A stretch of 32,826 nucleotides of DNA, taken from assembly GCA_031261285.1 (NCBI GenBank), contig JAISKM010000088.1:1-32826 (forward strand). Direction: 5' to 3'. The first letter of the stretch is position 1, and each line of letters starts with the position of its first letter. The notes beneath the pieces were generated by a model. That model searched no databases, was not told where the DNA came from, and saw nothing but the letters and a program-made list of their open reading frames with translations. The translations under genes and the position numbers were made by a program. This DNA comes from Candidatus Symbiothrix sp. GTDB lineage: Bacteria > Bacteroidota > Bacteroidia > Bacteroidales > Azobacteroidaceae. Shown piece by piece: positions 24,149-32,017 of the stretch.

Positions 24149-25282
24149 ATGAAGGTGTTTGTCAGCGGATGTTACGATATGCTGCACAGCGGTCACGTTG
24201 CCTTTTTTGAAGAGGCGGCTCAGCACGGCGATGTGTATGTCGGAATTGGCTCGGATAAGACGTTACACGAACTGAAAGCGCGCGTGCCGTTCAACAACGA
24301 GCAGGAACGATTGTATATGGTGAAGTCACTGCGCGCGGTGAAAGAGGCGTGGATCAATCGCGGCAATGGCTTGTTGGACTTCCGTGACGAGGTTATCGCC
24401 CTGAAACCGGACATTTTCTTTGTCAACAGCGATGGACATAGCAACCTGAAAGAGCAGTTTTGCAAAGAGCAGGGCATTCACTATGTTATCAGCCGGCGGG
24501 TGCCGCACGGCAATCTGCCCACCCGCTCCACTACGTCGTTGCGTTCGGAGTGCCGGATTCCGTATCGCTTGGACATCGCCGGCGGTTGGCTCGACCAGCC
24601 GAATGTCAGCAGTTTGTATCCCGGTCCAGTGCTCACTATCTCTATTGAGCCGGATTATGATTTCAACGACCGAAGCGGCATGTCCACCAGTTCGCGTAAA
24701 AAAGCGATTGAACTCTGGACGGTGGATATTCCCGTGGGCGATAAAGAAAAACAGGCAAAAATGCTGTTTTGCTTTGAAAATCCGCCGGGAACGGATATAG
24801 ATTACGTCAGTGGTTCACAAGACGCATTGGGCATCGTGATGCCGGGACTGAATCGCTTGTACTATGACGGCGAATTTTGGCCGGGCAACATCGACAGCGT
24901 GCTTGACAAAACTATCCTGGAATGGCTCGAACAACGCCTGTGGTTAGTTCCGCTCTATCCTCGTCCGTCAGAATACGACGTGCTTGCCGGCACACATATC
25001 ACGGCAACCGAAGCCAAACGCTTGAGCGAAGCGGCGACTGACTGTTGGGATGCCATCCTCGCAAAAGATGTACACAAATTCGGCGCAGCCTGCACACGCA
25101 GTTTTGAAGCACAAGTTGCGATGTATCCGAATATGGTGTCTCCCGACATTTTGGAAGTGCTGAACAAACACAAATCGCAGGCACTCGGATGGAAACTAAG
25201 TGGCGCAGGCGGCGGTGGTTACTTAGTTTTTGTGAGCGAACAGCCCATCTCCAATGCGATTCAAATTCGGATCCGGGCGTAA
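24149..25282 (+). CDS. Fusion of HxGH cytidylyltransferase-like domain and GHMP sugar kinase-like domain
   Basis: 377 residues. Residues 1-130 are a nucleotidyltransferase of the TagD/glycerol-3-phosphate cytidylyltransferase type: GCYDMLHSGHVAFFEEA (HSGH), GSDKT, RLYMVKSLRAV, and RSTTSLR in the position of the RTxGISTT signature. Residues about 135-377 are GHMP kinase-like: RIPYRLDIAGGWLDQP (motif 1), DRSGMSTSSRKKAIEL (motif 2, a divergent GLSSS) and LSGAGGGGYLVFV (motif 3). The kinase half is shorter than a usual 300-340-residue GHMP kinase. A sugar 1-kinase plus nucleotidyltransferase would make a nucleotide sugar, but the gene sits one base after a hexuronate transporter as the last gene of a catabolic operon. 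Substrate unknown; a uronic acid is an inference. Confidence 0.8.
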   Translation: MKVFVSGCYDMLHSGHVAFFEEAAQHGDVYVGIGSDKTLHELKARVPFNNEQERLYMVKSLRAVKEAWINRGNGLLDFRDEVIALKPDIFFVNSDGHSNLKEQFCKEQGIHYVISRRVPHGNLPTRSTTSLRSECRIPYRLDIAGGWLDQPNVSSLYPGPVLTISIEPDYDFNDRSGMSTSSRKKAIELWTVDIPVGDKEKQAKMLFCFENPPGTDIDYVSGSQDALGIVMPGLNRLYYDGEFWPGNIDSVLDKTILEWLEQRLWLVPLYPRPSEYDVLAGTHITATEAKRLSEAATDCWDAILAKDVHKFGAACTRSFEAQVAMYPNMVSPDILEVLNKHKSQALGWKLSGAGGGGYLVFVSEQPISNAIQIRIRA

Positions 25283-25323
25283 ATAAATTTCTCTTTTTTG
25301 AACGTTTATTCAAATAAAAGCAG

Positions 25324-25331
25324 TACATTTG
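25324..25331 (+). promoter_or_regulatory. -7 promoter box of mlaE-mlaF
   Basis: TACATTTG, 20 bases before the mlaE-like start. TTTG at 25297-25300 is a possible -33 box, though the spacing of 23 is long. Confidence 0.55.
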
Positions 25332-25350
25332 TAGCCTATTTGAGATTTGT

Positions 25351-26097
25351 ATGTGGGTTATTAAGTGGTTGATGCAATTTGGGAGATATGTGCTGTTGAT
25401 GCAACGGGTTTTTGCCGTGCCGCAACGGTGGAGCATGTTTTTCAAGCAAGTCGTCCAAGAAATTTATAAATTAGGCGTCGATTCGGTTGGCATTGTGATT
25501 TTCATCTCCGTTTTTATTGGAGCGGTAATCACGATGCAGGTATCGTTGAATATTAACTCGCCCTTAATTCCCTCATTCACAGTGGGTTTCATCACGCGCG
25601 AAGTGATTTTGCTGGAATTTTCGTCGAGTATCATGTGTCTGATTTTGGCGGGGAAAGTAGGGTCAAATATCGCTTCGGAATTGGGAACCATGCGCGTGAC
25701 CGAACAAATTGATGCATTGGAAATTATGGGTGTCAATTCGGCTAACTACCTGATACTTCCCAAGATAGTTGCTTTTGTACTTTTTGTGCCGGTATTAGTC
25801 TTTTTCAGTATGTTTTTTGGCATATTGGGAGGTTATTTCATTGGCTGGTTCACCAGCATTATTTCAGCGGAAACCTATGAATATGGTCTCCAATATTGGT
25901 TTAGTGCAAAATATATTGGCTATTCGATTTTGAAATCCATGGTTTTTGCCTACATCATCACCTCGATCGCATCTTTTTTTGGATACAATGTGAGGGGAGG
26001 TGCCTTGCAAGTGGGCAAAGCGAGCACGAAATCGGTTGTAAACAGCAGCGTACTGATTTTGGCTGCCGACGTATTAATCACCTTATTATTAGTCTAA
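25351..26097 (+). CDS. MlaE-family lipid ABC transporter permease
   Basis: A 248-residue inner-membrane permease of the MlaE/YrbE family, which with MlaF moves phospholipids between the membranes of Gram-negative bacteria. Five or so hydrophobic segments. The family core is present: FIGAVITMQVSLNINSP, FITREVILLEFSSSIMCLILAGKVGSNIASELGTMRVTEQIDALEIMGVN (the GxxGSxxAAELGTMxxxEQIDAL motif) and AFVLFVPVLVFFSMFFGILGGYF. The stop codon abuts the ATG of the ATPase gene, so the two are translationally linked. No MlaD-like substrate-binding protein gene is next to the pair here. Confidence 0.93.
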   Translation: MWVIKWLMQFGRYVLLMQRVFAVPQRWSMFFKQVVQEIYKLGVDSVGIVIFISVFIGAVITMQVSLNINSPLIPSFTVGFITREVILLEFSSSIMCLILAGKVGSNIASELGTMRVTEQIDALEIMGVNSANYLILPKIVAFVLFVPVLVFFSMFFGILGGYFIGWFTSIISAETYEYGLQYWFSAKYIGYSILKSMVFAYIITSIASFFGYNVRGGALQVGKASTKSVVNSSVLILAADVLITLLLV

Positions 26098-26853
26098 ATG
26101 ATTGAAGCAAAACATCTTATAAAATCGTTTGATGGCAAAAAAATCATCAAAGACGTTTCCGCCACCTTTGAAAAAGGAAAAACAAACCTCGTCATCGGGC
26201 GCAGTGGCTCCGGCAAAACGGTTTTTATGAAATTGTTGATTGGCTTGCTGGCTCCCGATTCTGGAGAAATCCTCTACGACGGACGCAATTTGCCTTCCAT
26301 GAATAAAAACGAATTGAATGCCCTGCGGCAGGAAATGGGCATGCTGTTTCAAGGTTCAGCCCTGTTTGATTCGATGACCGTGATGGAAAATGTGATGTTT
26401 CCGCTCACCATGTTCACGCGAGAAACACGCCAAAAGCAAGAAAAACGCGCCAAATTTTGCCTCGAACGGGTGCAATTGAAGGATGCCGCCGACCTCTACC
26501 CCGGCGAAATCAGTGGTGGCATGATGAAACGCACGGCCATTGCACGGGCGATTGCGCTGAATCCGCAATACCTGTTTTGTGATGAGCCGAACTCCGGTTT
26601 AGACCCCAAAACATCCCTGTTGATTGATGATTTGATTCACGACATCACGCAGGAATATAATATGACGACGGTGATTAACACCCACGATATGAATTCGGTC
26701 ATGAATATCGGTGATAAAATCATCTTTATCTACGAGGGCAAAAAAGAGTGGGAAGGCACCAAAGATGAAATTATGAGTTCTGAAAACAAAAAACTCAACG
26801 ATTTCTTATTCGCGTCCGACCTCTTCCGAAAAGTCCGGGAATTAGAACAATGA
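26098..26853 (+). CDS. MlaF-family lipid ABC transporter ATPase
   Basis: 251-residue cytoplasmic ATPase partner of the preceding permease. Walker A GRSGSGKTVFMKLLIG (about 35-50), Q-loop MLFQGSALFDSMTVMENV, signature ISGGMMKRTAIARAI, Walker B YLFCDEPNSGLDPKTS and the switch His in NTHDMNSVMNIGDKI are all intact. QGSALFDSMTV and SGGMMKR are typical of the MlaF subgroup. It begins immediately after the permease stop codon and is followed by 94 bases holding a seven-base array and the promoter of the next gene. Confidence 0.94.
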   Translation: MIEAKHLIKSFDGKKIIKDVSATFEKGKTNLVIGRSGSGKTVFMKLLIGLLAPDSGEILYDGRNLPSMNKNELNALRQEMGMLFQGSALFDSMTVMENVMFPLTMFTRETRQKQEKRAKFCLERVQLKDAADLYPGEISGGMMKRTAIARAIALNPQYLFCDEPNSGLDPKTSLLIDDLIHDITQEYNMTTVINTHDMNSVMNIGDKIIFIYEGKKEWEGTKDEIMSSENKKLNDFLFASDLFRKVRELEQ

Positions 26854-26886
26854 TTTGTGCCTCACGGGACAAATTACAAAAAAAAA

Positions 26887-26907
26887 TCGTAATTCGTAAT
26901 TCGTAAT
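26887..26907. repeat. Seven-base tandem repeat CGTAATT x3
   Basis: Three perfect units just upstream of the promoter box at 26914-26921. The same unit occurs at 2520-2540, and in another phase at 7488-7501. Confidence 0.8.
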
Positions 26908-26913
26908 TAATTA

Positions 26914-26921
26914 TTATCTTT
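26914..26921 (+). promoter_or_regulatory. -7 promoter box of the C1B peptidase gene
   Basis: TATCTTTG, 26 bases before the start codon. Confidence 0.65.
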
Positions 26922-26947
26922 GTCGCATAAATAAATTTGACAAGATT

Positions 26948-28129
26948 ATGAAACAGTTTTTTATTGCAATAGCAGTTCTCTGCCTGTGTTTTTCGGTTGG
27001 GGCAAAACCAAAGGTAACGCCGGTTGACACATTCGCGTTCAAAACCCTGAAAGAAATTCCGGTGACGCCGGTGAAAAATCAGGCAAGTTCAGGCACTTGT
27101 TGGAGTTTTTCGGGCTTGGGATTGATTGAAGCCGAATTGCTGCGTCAAGGGAAAGGCGAACAAGATTTGTCGGAAATGTTTATTGTGTGGCACAATTACG
27201 ACGATAAAGCAAAGAAATACGTCCGCATGAACGGCACGCTGAATTTTGCTGCCGGCGGCTCGTTTCAAGATGTTCTCGACAACATTAAAGACTATGGCAT
27301 CGTGCCGAATGAGGTCATGACAGGTCTAAATTACGGCGAAGAATCGCACAAACACGGCGAATTAGACGATGTGCTGACAGCCTACTTAAACGTCATTGTA
27401 AAAAATCCGAACAAACGGCTTTCTACCGCTTGGCAACAGGGTTTTGACGGCATTTTGGATGCCTATTTGGGCAAATTACCTGAAAAGTTCACCTACAACG
27501 GACAAGATTATACGCCACAAAGTTATGCCAAGTCGTTGGGTATTCAACCTGCTGATTATGTGAGTATTACATCGTTTACGCACCAGCCGTTCTACACGTC
27601 TTTTCCGTTAGAAATTCCGGATAATTGGCGTTGGTCAAATTCGTATAATGTGCCGGTGAACGAACTGATTTCAATCATCGATCAAGCACTTGACAAAGGA
27701 CACACGGTGGCTTGGGCAGCGGATGTCAGCGAAAAAGGTTTCACACGCACAGGCATTGCAGTGGTTCCGGATGCTAAAGCTACGCAAGGGGTTGGCTCCG
27801 ATCAGGCACGCTGGGTGGGCATTTCGCAGGCTGATCGCGACAGTTTGGCAAAGAATTTGACCGGTCCGGTACCGGAAAAAACCATCACGCAAGAAATGCG
27901 TCAAGAGGCGTTTGACCGTTACGAAACGACCGACGACCATGGTATGTTGATTTATGGCATTGCGCAAGATCAAAACGGCACGCGCTATTACAAAGTAAAA
28001 AATTCATGGGCAGAAAGTTCAGGCTATCAGGGTACTTGGTACGTTTCTGTGCCTTTTGTGCAGTACAAAACGACGAGCATTACACTCAACAAAGACGCTT
28101 TGTCGCCCGAATTGAAAAGCAAATTTTGA
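26948..28129 (+). CDS. Secreted C1B cysteine peptidase (bleomycin hydrolase / PepC-like)
   Basis: 393 residues. A signal peptide (MKQFFIAIAVLCLCFSVGAK) sends it out of the cytoplasm, unlike classic cytoplasmic PepC. The papain-fold catalytic set is complete: oxyanion Gln45 and nucleophile Cys51 in NQASSGTCWSFSG, His331 in DDHGMLIYGI and Asn352 in KVKNSWAESSG. The long middle part (KDYGIVPNEVMTGLNYGEE ... LGKLPEKFTYNGQDYTPQSY) is typical of the C1B family. It probably acts as an aminopeptidase on peptides in the periplasm or outside. It is a single gene with its own promoter; its 3' end lies in a short direct duplication shared with the next gene's start. Confidence 0.93.
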   Translation: MKQFFIAIAVLCLCFSVGAKPKVTPVDTFAFKTLKEIPVTPVKNQASSGTCWSFSGLGLIEAELLRQGKGEQDLSEMFIVWHNYDDKAKKYVRMNGTLNFAAGGSFQDVLDNIKDYGIVPNEVMTGLNYGEESHKHGELDDVLTAYLNVIVKNPNKRLSTAWQQGFDGILDAYLGKLPEKFTYNGQDYTPQSYAKSLGIQPADYVSITSFTHQPFYTSFPLEIPDNWRWSNSYNVPVNELISIIDQALDKGHTVAWAADVSEKGFTRTGIAVVPDAKATQGVGSDQARWVGISQADRDSLAKNLTGPVPEKTITQEMRQEAFDRYETTDDHGMLIYGIAQDQNGTRYYKVKNSWAESSGYQGTWYVSVPFVQYKTTSITLNKDALSPELKSKF

Positions 28130-28152
28130 TTAGTTACGAATTTTGATTAGTT
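28122..28152. repeat. Direct duplication spanning the C1B peptidase stop and the lolD-like start
   Basis: AATTTTGATTAGTT occurs twice with a period of 17 bases. The first copy holds the TGA stop of the peptidase gene, the second the TTG start of the next gene. Confidence 0.75.
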
Positions 28153-28796
28153 GTAAAAACATAACCAAAAGTTTTGGCACGTTGAACGTGCTGAAAGGTA
28201 TTGACCTGACGATTGAGAAGGGTGAAGTGGTGTCTATTGTCGGTCCGAGCGGTGCCGGAAAGACAACCTTACTACAAATTCTCGGCACGTTAGACAAACC
28301 GGATACGGGGATTGTCCACTACGGCGACATCAATGTCAACCAATTGAAGGAGAAAGATTTAGCTGCTTTTCGCAATAAGAATATCGGCTTTGTCTTTCAA
28401 TTTCACCAACTGCTGCCCGAATTTACGGCATTGGAAAACGTGATGATTCCGGCATTGATTGGTCGCGTCCGTTCGTCTGAAGCTGAAAAGAAAGCGAAAG
28501 AAATTTTGGATTTCTTAGGATTGTCCGACCGTATCACCCATAAGCCTGCCGAACTGAGTGGTGGCGAAAAACAACGTGTGGCGGTCGCTCGTGCCTTAGT
28601 CAATCAACCTGAGGTAATTTTTGCCGACGAACCCTCCGGCAGTCTCGACACCCAAAACAAAGCCGAACTCCACCAGCTGTTTTTTGACCTGCGCGACCAA
28701 TTCAACCAAACATTCGTCATCGTCACCCACGACGAAGCACTTGCCAAGTTGACAGATCGCACGATCTCCATGAAAGATGGGCAGCTCGCTATATAA
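28143..28796 (+). CDS. LolD-like ABC transporter ATPase, TTG start
   Basis: 217-residue ATPase of the LolD/MacB group; LolD powers release of lipoproteins from the inner membrane with LolC/E. Walker [21 protein letters not shown] (about 35-54), Q-loop [21 protein letters not shown], signature [15 protein letters not shown], Walker [13 protein letters not shown] and the switch His in VTHDEAL are intact; [16 protein letters not shown] is typical of LolD. The only usable start in frame is TTG at 28143, because TAG at 28131-28133 closes the frame upstream and no ATG lies near the N-terminus; [12 protein letters not shown] then aligns with the family start. No permease gene is adjacent, so the partner is elsewhere. 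Confidence 0.9.
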   Translation: MISCKNITKSFGTLNVLKGIDLTIEKGEVVSIVGPSGAGKTTLLQILGTLDKPDTGIVHYGDINVNQLKEKDLAAFRNKNIGFVFQFHQLLPEFTALENVMIPALIGRVRSSEAEKKAKEILDFLGLSDRITHKPAELSGGEKQRVAVARALVNQPEVIFADEPSGSLDTQNKAELHQLFFDLRDQFNQTFVIVTHDEALAKLTDRTISMKDGQLAI

Positions 28797-28846
28797 ACTT
28801 TCTCTACGAGAGCACATTTTAATATAAATTTAATAAATTTTGACCA

Positions 28847-29596
28847 ATGTTTAAAGATTTTTTTTATTTCTCGAAGCGTGAACGCCAAGGGATCGTGATT
28901 TTAGCCGTGCTCATTGTGGGCGTTTTAGTTGGCAAATGGTTCTTTTCTGTGCCGAGATCGGAGGCGTTGGAGGAAACACAAGCGATTGAAGTGCTTGACA
29001 ATCAAGGAAATGCAACAGGCAACTATGTGCCTTTGCCACAAAATGCCCCAAAACACAACGGTACGGGCGCACCCTTGCGGTCGCCCTCATCGCATACACC
29101 CGTACAAACGCGAACATTTTATGCCCACGATCGCGACACCATTATGCGCCCAACACCGCATATCAATGTGCCGAAAGCAGAGAAATTCGCCAAAGGCGAA
29201 ACGCTCGAACTCAACGCTGCCGACACTCTGGAATTGAAAAAAATCCCCGGCGTGGGGTCGTCTTTTGCCAAACGAATTGTGGCGTATCGAAACATGCTGG
29301 GCGGCTATCATCGCGTGGAACAACTGCAAGAAGTGTACGGCATGTATGTCGAACTGTTTGAGCAACTGTCACCTTATATTAAGGTAGATGATGCCTCAAT
29401 CACACGCATTGAGGTAAATAAAGCCGGAATCGACAAACTGCGAAATCACCCCTACCTCAATTTTTATCAGGCAAAAGCCATCATTGAAACCCGCAAAAAG
29501 CGAGGCAAACTGCAAGGAATTGAAGATTTGCAACTGCTGGAAGAATTTACCGCCGACGATTGGCTACGAATCACGCCATACTTGGATTTCCAATAA
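28847..29596 (+). CDS. Membrane-anchored helix-hairpin-helix (ComEA-like) protein
   Basis: 249 residues. An N-terminal membrane segment (IVILAVLIVGVLVGKWFF, about 16-33) is followed by a low-complexity linker to about 115. Then come two helix-hairpin-helix units: ELNAADTLELKKIPGVGSSF (about 122-141) continuing AKRIVAYRNMLGG, and EVNKAGIDKLRNHPYLNFYQ (about 190-209) continuing AKAIIETRKKRG. The fold binds DNA non-specifically in ComEA. The layout (short N-tail MFKDFFYFSKRERQGI, anchor, repeated HhH) is common in Bacteroidota, where its role in DNA uptake is unproven. No clear promoter box was found, though TAATAAATTTTG lies just before the start. Confidence 0.85.
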   Translation: MFKDFFYFSKRERQGIVILAVLIVGVLVGKWFFSVPRSEALEETQAIEVLDNQGNATGNYVPLPQNAPKHNGTGAPLRSPSSHTPVQTRTFYAHDRDTIMRPTPHINVPKAEKFAKGETLELNAADTLELKKIPGVGSSFAKRIVAYRNMLGGYHRVEQLQEVYGMYVELFEQLSPYIKVDDASITRIEVNKAGIDKLRNHPYLNFYQAKAIIETRKKRGKLQGIEDLQLLEEFTADDWLRITPYLDFQ

Positions 29597-29603
29597 AATT
29601 GTG

Positions 29604-29611
29604 TACCTTTG
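29604..29611 (+). promoter_or_regulatory. -7 promoter box of porX
   Basis: TACCTTTG, 91 bases before the porX start. The leader it implies contains the large seven-base inverted repeat at 29620-29691. Confidence 0.65.
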
Positions 29612-29619
29612 CGCAAATT

Positions 29620-29691
29620 AGAGTGTAGAGTATAGAGTGTAGTCAAAACAACTAAGCTCTAATAACTACACTCTAAACTCTACACTCTAAT
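29620..29691. repeat. Seven-base repeats forming a 23-base inverted repeat in the porX leader
   Basis: Left: AGAGTGT, AGAGTAT, AGAGTGT (29620-29640). Right: units of CTCTAAA/CTCTACA/CTCTAAT type (29657-29691). The stretches 29620-29642 and 29666-29688 pair over 23 bases with one mismatch around a 23-base loop. It lies wholly between the porX promoter box and start codon. Confidence 0.92.
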
Positions 29692-29702
29692 AACTATTTT
29701 GT

Positions 29703-31253
29703 ATGAAGAAAGACCGCCTCTTGTGGGCTGATGATGAGATAGATTTGTTGAAACCGCATGTCCTTTTTTTGGAGGATAAGGGTTATGAAGTTGTGACTGT
29801 TTGTAGTGGGCAGGACGCGATTGACGCCGTGCGTGAAGCAACGTTTGATTTGATTTTGTTGGACGAAAACATGCCCGGATTGAGTGGTTTGGAAACATTG
29901 GCGATGATTAAAGAGGCGTATCCGACCGTGCCGGTAGTGATGATTACCAAAAGTGAGGACGAAGGCATTATGAATCAGGCGATTGGCAGCAAAATTGCCG
30001 ACTATTTGATCAAGCCCGTCAATCCGAATCAAATTTTGTTGTCGCTCAAAAAAAATCTGCATAAAAATCAGATTGTCACGGAAACAACCACATCCGGTTA
30101 CCGGCAAGAATTTATGAAAATCGGGATGCAGATTGGCGATTCACTCACAACCGAAGATTGGAAAGAACTCTATAAAAAGTTGGTGCACTGGGAGTTAGAA
30201 TTGGCATCGTCACAAACGGGGATGACGGATTTACTCAATACTCAAAAGACGGAAGCCAATCAAGTGTTTAGTAAATTCATCAAGAAACATTATGAAGACT
30301 GGTTGACGCAACCCGAAAAATCCGGTCGCCCGTTGATGAGTCCGGAACTGTTCAAAAATAAGCTATTCCCGTTGCTGGATCAAGGCGAAAAAGTGTTTTT
30401 TATTTTGATTGACAATTTTCGTTGGGATCAATGGCAGGCGGTGAAAGACCTGCTTGCGGATGCGTTCACGTTTCAGGAGGACTTGTATTATTCCATTTTG
30501 CCGACGGCAACACAGTATGCACGCAACGCGATTTTTTCGGGTTTGATGCCAATTCAAATTGAGAAAATGTTTCCCGAATTTTGGGTCGATGAAGACTCCG
30601 AAGAGGGGAAAAATCTGAATGAAGCCCCGCTGATTCAAACGCAAATCGAGCGTTTTCGCAAAAAATACACGTTTTCTTACCATAAAATTAATGAGTCGGC
30701 TTATGGCGAAAAACTGTTGCAAAATTTCAATCAATTTGACAATTCCCAACTGAACGTGATTGTCTTTAACTTTGTGGATATGCTGTCGCACGCACGCACA
30801 GAGTCGAAAATGGTGCGCGAACTGGCATCTAACGAGGCGGCTTACCGGTCGTTGACGCGCTCATGGTTTGAACACTCGACGGCTCTCGAATTTTTCCGAA
30901 AAATTGCCGAAAAAGGCGGCAAAATCGTGTTGACAACCGACCATGGCACCATTCGTGTCAACAATGCCATCAAAGTGGCAGGCGAGAAAAGTGTCAACTC
31001 TAATTTGCGCTATAAATTAGGTAAAACAATGACTTACAATCCGAAAGAAGTGTTCGAAATGACCAATCCGTCGAAATTCGGCTTGCCGTCGCCCAATGTC
31101 AGCACACGCTATATTTTTGCACTGAACGCCGACTTTTTTGCCTACCCCAACAATTACAATTATTACGTGTCCTACTACACCGACACGTTTCAGCACGGCG
31201 GCATCTCGATGGAGGAAATGATGATTCCGCTCATCACGCTGGACGCAAAATAA
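29703..31253 (+). CDS. porX: PorX, response regulator with PglZ domain (type IX secretion control)
   Basis: 516 residues. Residues 1-120 are a receiver domain: acidic pair D10-D11, phosphoacceptor Asp54 (LILLDENMPGLSG), switch residues VMITKS and Lys in YLIKPVNP. A helical linker leads to the PglZ alkaline-phosphatase-fold domain, about 220-516: ILIDNFRWDQWQ, SILPTATQYARNAIFSGLMP, NFVDMLSHAR, VLTTDHGTIRVNNA and DTFQHGGISMEEMMIPLI supply the expected Asp, Thr and His metal ligands. In Porphyromonas and Flavobacterium, PorX works with PorY and SigP to control type IX secretion genes; PglZ activity on nucleotides has been reported for the family. porY is not in the window. Its promoter (29604-29611) and start are separated by a hairpin-forming repeat. 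Confidence 0.96.
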   Translation: MKKDRLLWADDEIDLLKPHVLFLEDKGYEVVTVCSGQDAIDAVREATFDLILLDENMPGLSGLETLAMIKEAYPTVPVVMITKSEDEGIMNQAIGSKIADYLIKPVNPNQILLSLKKNLHKNQIVTETTTSGYRQEFMKIGMQIGDSLTTEDWKELYKKLVHWELELASSQTGMTDLLNTQKTEANQVFSKFIKKHYEDWLTQPEKSGRPLMSPELFKNKLFPLLDQGEKVFFILIDNFRWDQWQAVKDLLADAFTFQEDLYYSILPTATQYARNAIFSGLMPIQIEKMFPEFWVDEDSEEGKNLNEAPLIQTQIERFRKKYTFSYHKINESAYGEKLLQNFNQFDNSQLNVIVFNFVDMLSHARTESKMVRELASNEAAYRSLTRSWFEHSTALEFFRKIAEKGGKIVLTTDHGTIRVNNAIKVAGEKSVNSNLRYKLGKTMTYNPKEVFEMTNPSKFGLPSPNVSTRYIFALNADFFAYPNNYNYYVSYYTDTFQHGGISMEEMMIPLITLDAK

Positions 31254-31289
31254 TTAGTCATTTAGCTTAGGCGATGCAAAGGCAGTGCA

Positions 31290-31324
31290 AAAACTAAAAA
31301 CCCCGCATCAGTGAAGGTGCGGGG
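31290..31324 (-). terminator. Intrinsic terminator reading leftward, downstream of hicB and the RNA candidate
   Basis: Stem 31301-31307 with 31318-31324 (CCCCGCA/TGCGGGG). On the minus strand it is followed by TTTTTAGTTTTT, a strong T tract. On the plus strand the following bases are not T-rich, so it serves the minus strand more than porX. Confidence 0.8.
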
Positions 31325-31562
31325 CATAAAATTGACTACCAAAACTGACTTTATCAGGTATCTTGCTGTAACCAAAATATTTGTCTTCCGTATGCAACGG
31401 ATGTTCTTTTATTTACTGACATTGTCAACGGTTTCCCGTACCAATACTTTGAGCTTCACACACCATTAGAGAGTTGATTCTTACGAATTATCCTTAGTGT
31501 GTACCCTTGCGACAACGCTCTCCCGGCTTGTCAGTTATCATCGCTTAATTTGGTAGTCTGTC
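31325..31562 (-). ncRNA. Structured RNA candidate between porX and hicB
   Basis: No open frame of note. A 10-base closing stem joins 31334-31343 to 31549-31558 (GACTACCAAA with its exact complement), and a second stem 31344-31349/31530-31535 lies just inside. On the minus strand there are hairpins ATTC-GTAA-GAAT and ACGG-GAAA-CCGT, both with GNRA loops, TCCGT-TGCAT-ACGGA, and an ACACAC/GTGTGT stem. A strong leftward terminator follows. The length, about 225 bases between closing arms, would suit a 6S-type RNA, but I could not confirm any family. It could also be the structured 3' end of the hicAB transcript. No convincing -7 box was found. Confidence 0.5.
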
Positions 31563-31582
31563 AAGCATTTGATGAAGTGTAA

Positions 31583-31990
31583 TTAATCAATAAATGCTAC
31601 TTGACTTAAATCGTTTGCAAATTGGCGTAACCCTGTTTGTATTTTTTCTCTTGTTTTTGGCTTTGGCCGTTTTGTTCCTGATGAATAATGCCACAACTGC
31701 TTTTGACTGATTCCGGTAACTTTTTCTAATCCTGATTTGGAAAGAATACCGGAATAATAATTCAGAAATGAACTGACATCATATTCAAAATCAAATTCCA
31801 AGACTGGTGTTTCTTTTCCTTCCAAAGCATTCATTTTTTTTGCTTCTTCGTAGCACTCATAGAAATCCAACAAAGCTTCTTTTGCGGAATTTCCAAAACC
31901 GGATAAACCAAAATCAAAATCATAACAATCCATATTTGCGCTGAATTTTCCGTCAGTACCACGTTCTACAATTACTTTTACCTTTTTCAT
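31583..31990 (-). CDS. hicB: HicB-type antitoxin
   Basis: 135 residues. The N-terminal HicB fold (KVIVERGTDGKFSANMDCYD, FGLSGFGNSAKEALLDFYEC, about 3-50) is a partial RNase-H-like domain that binds HicA. The C-terminal half (SGILSKSGLEKVTGISQKQLWHYSSGTKRPKPKTREKIQ, about 80-120) is a helix-turn-helix that should bind the operon promoter. The gene follows hicA after 27 bases in the same direction, the usual toxin-first order. Together they form a type II toxin-antitoxin module, often found in accessory DNA. Confidence 0.88.
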   Translation of the reverse strand: MKKVKVIVERGTDGKFSANMDCYDFDFGLSGFGNSAKEALLDFYECYEEAKKMNALEGKETPVLEFDFEYDVSSFLNYYSGILSKSGLEKVTGISQKQLWHYSSGTKRPKPKTREKIQTGLRQFANDLSQVAFID

Positions 31991-32017
31991 ATTTTTATTG
32001 CTTTAGAAATTCAAGGA

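Noticed and set aside
24149-25282. Two separate genes, with the kinase half starting internally
   Set aside because: One uninterrupted frame joins both domains, with no start signal or promoter box at the junction.
31325-31562. tmRNA, RNase P RNA or group II intron
   Set aside because: No tag-peptide frame, no GAGGAAAGTC-type P4 element, no domain V-like hairpin and no reverse transcriptase.
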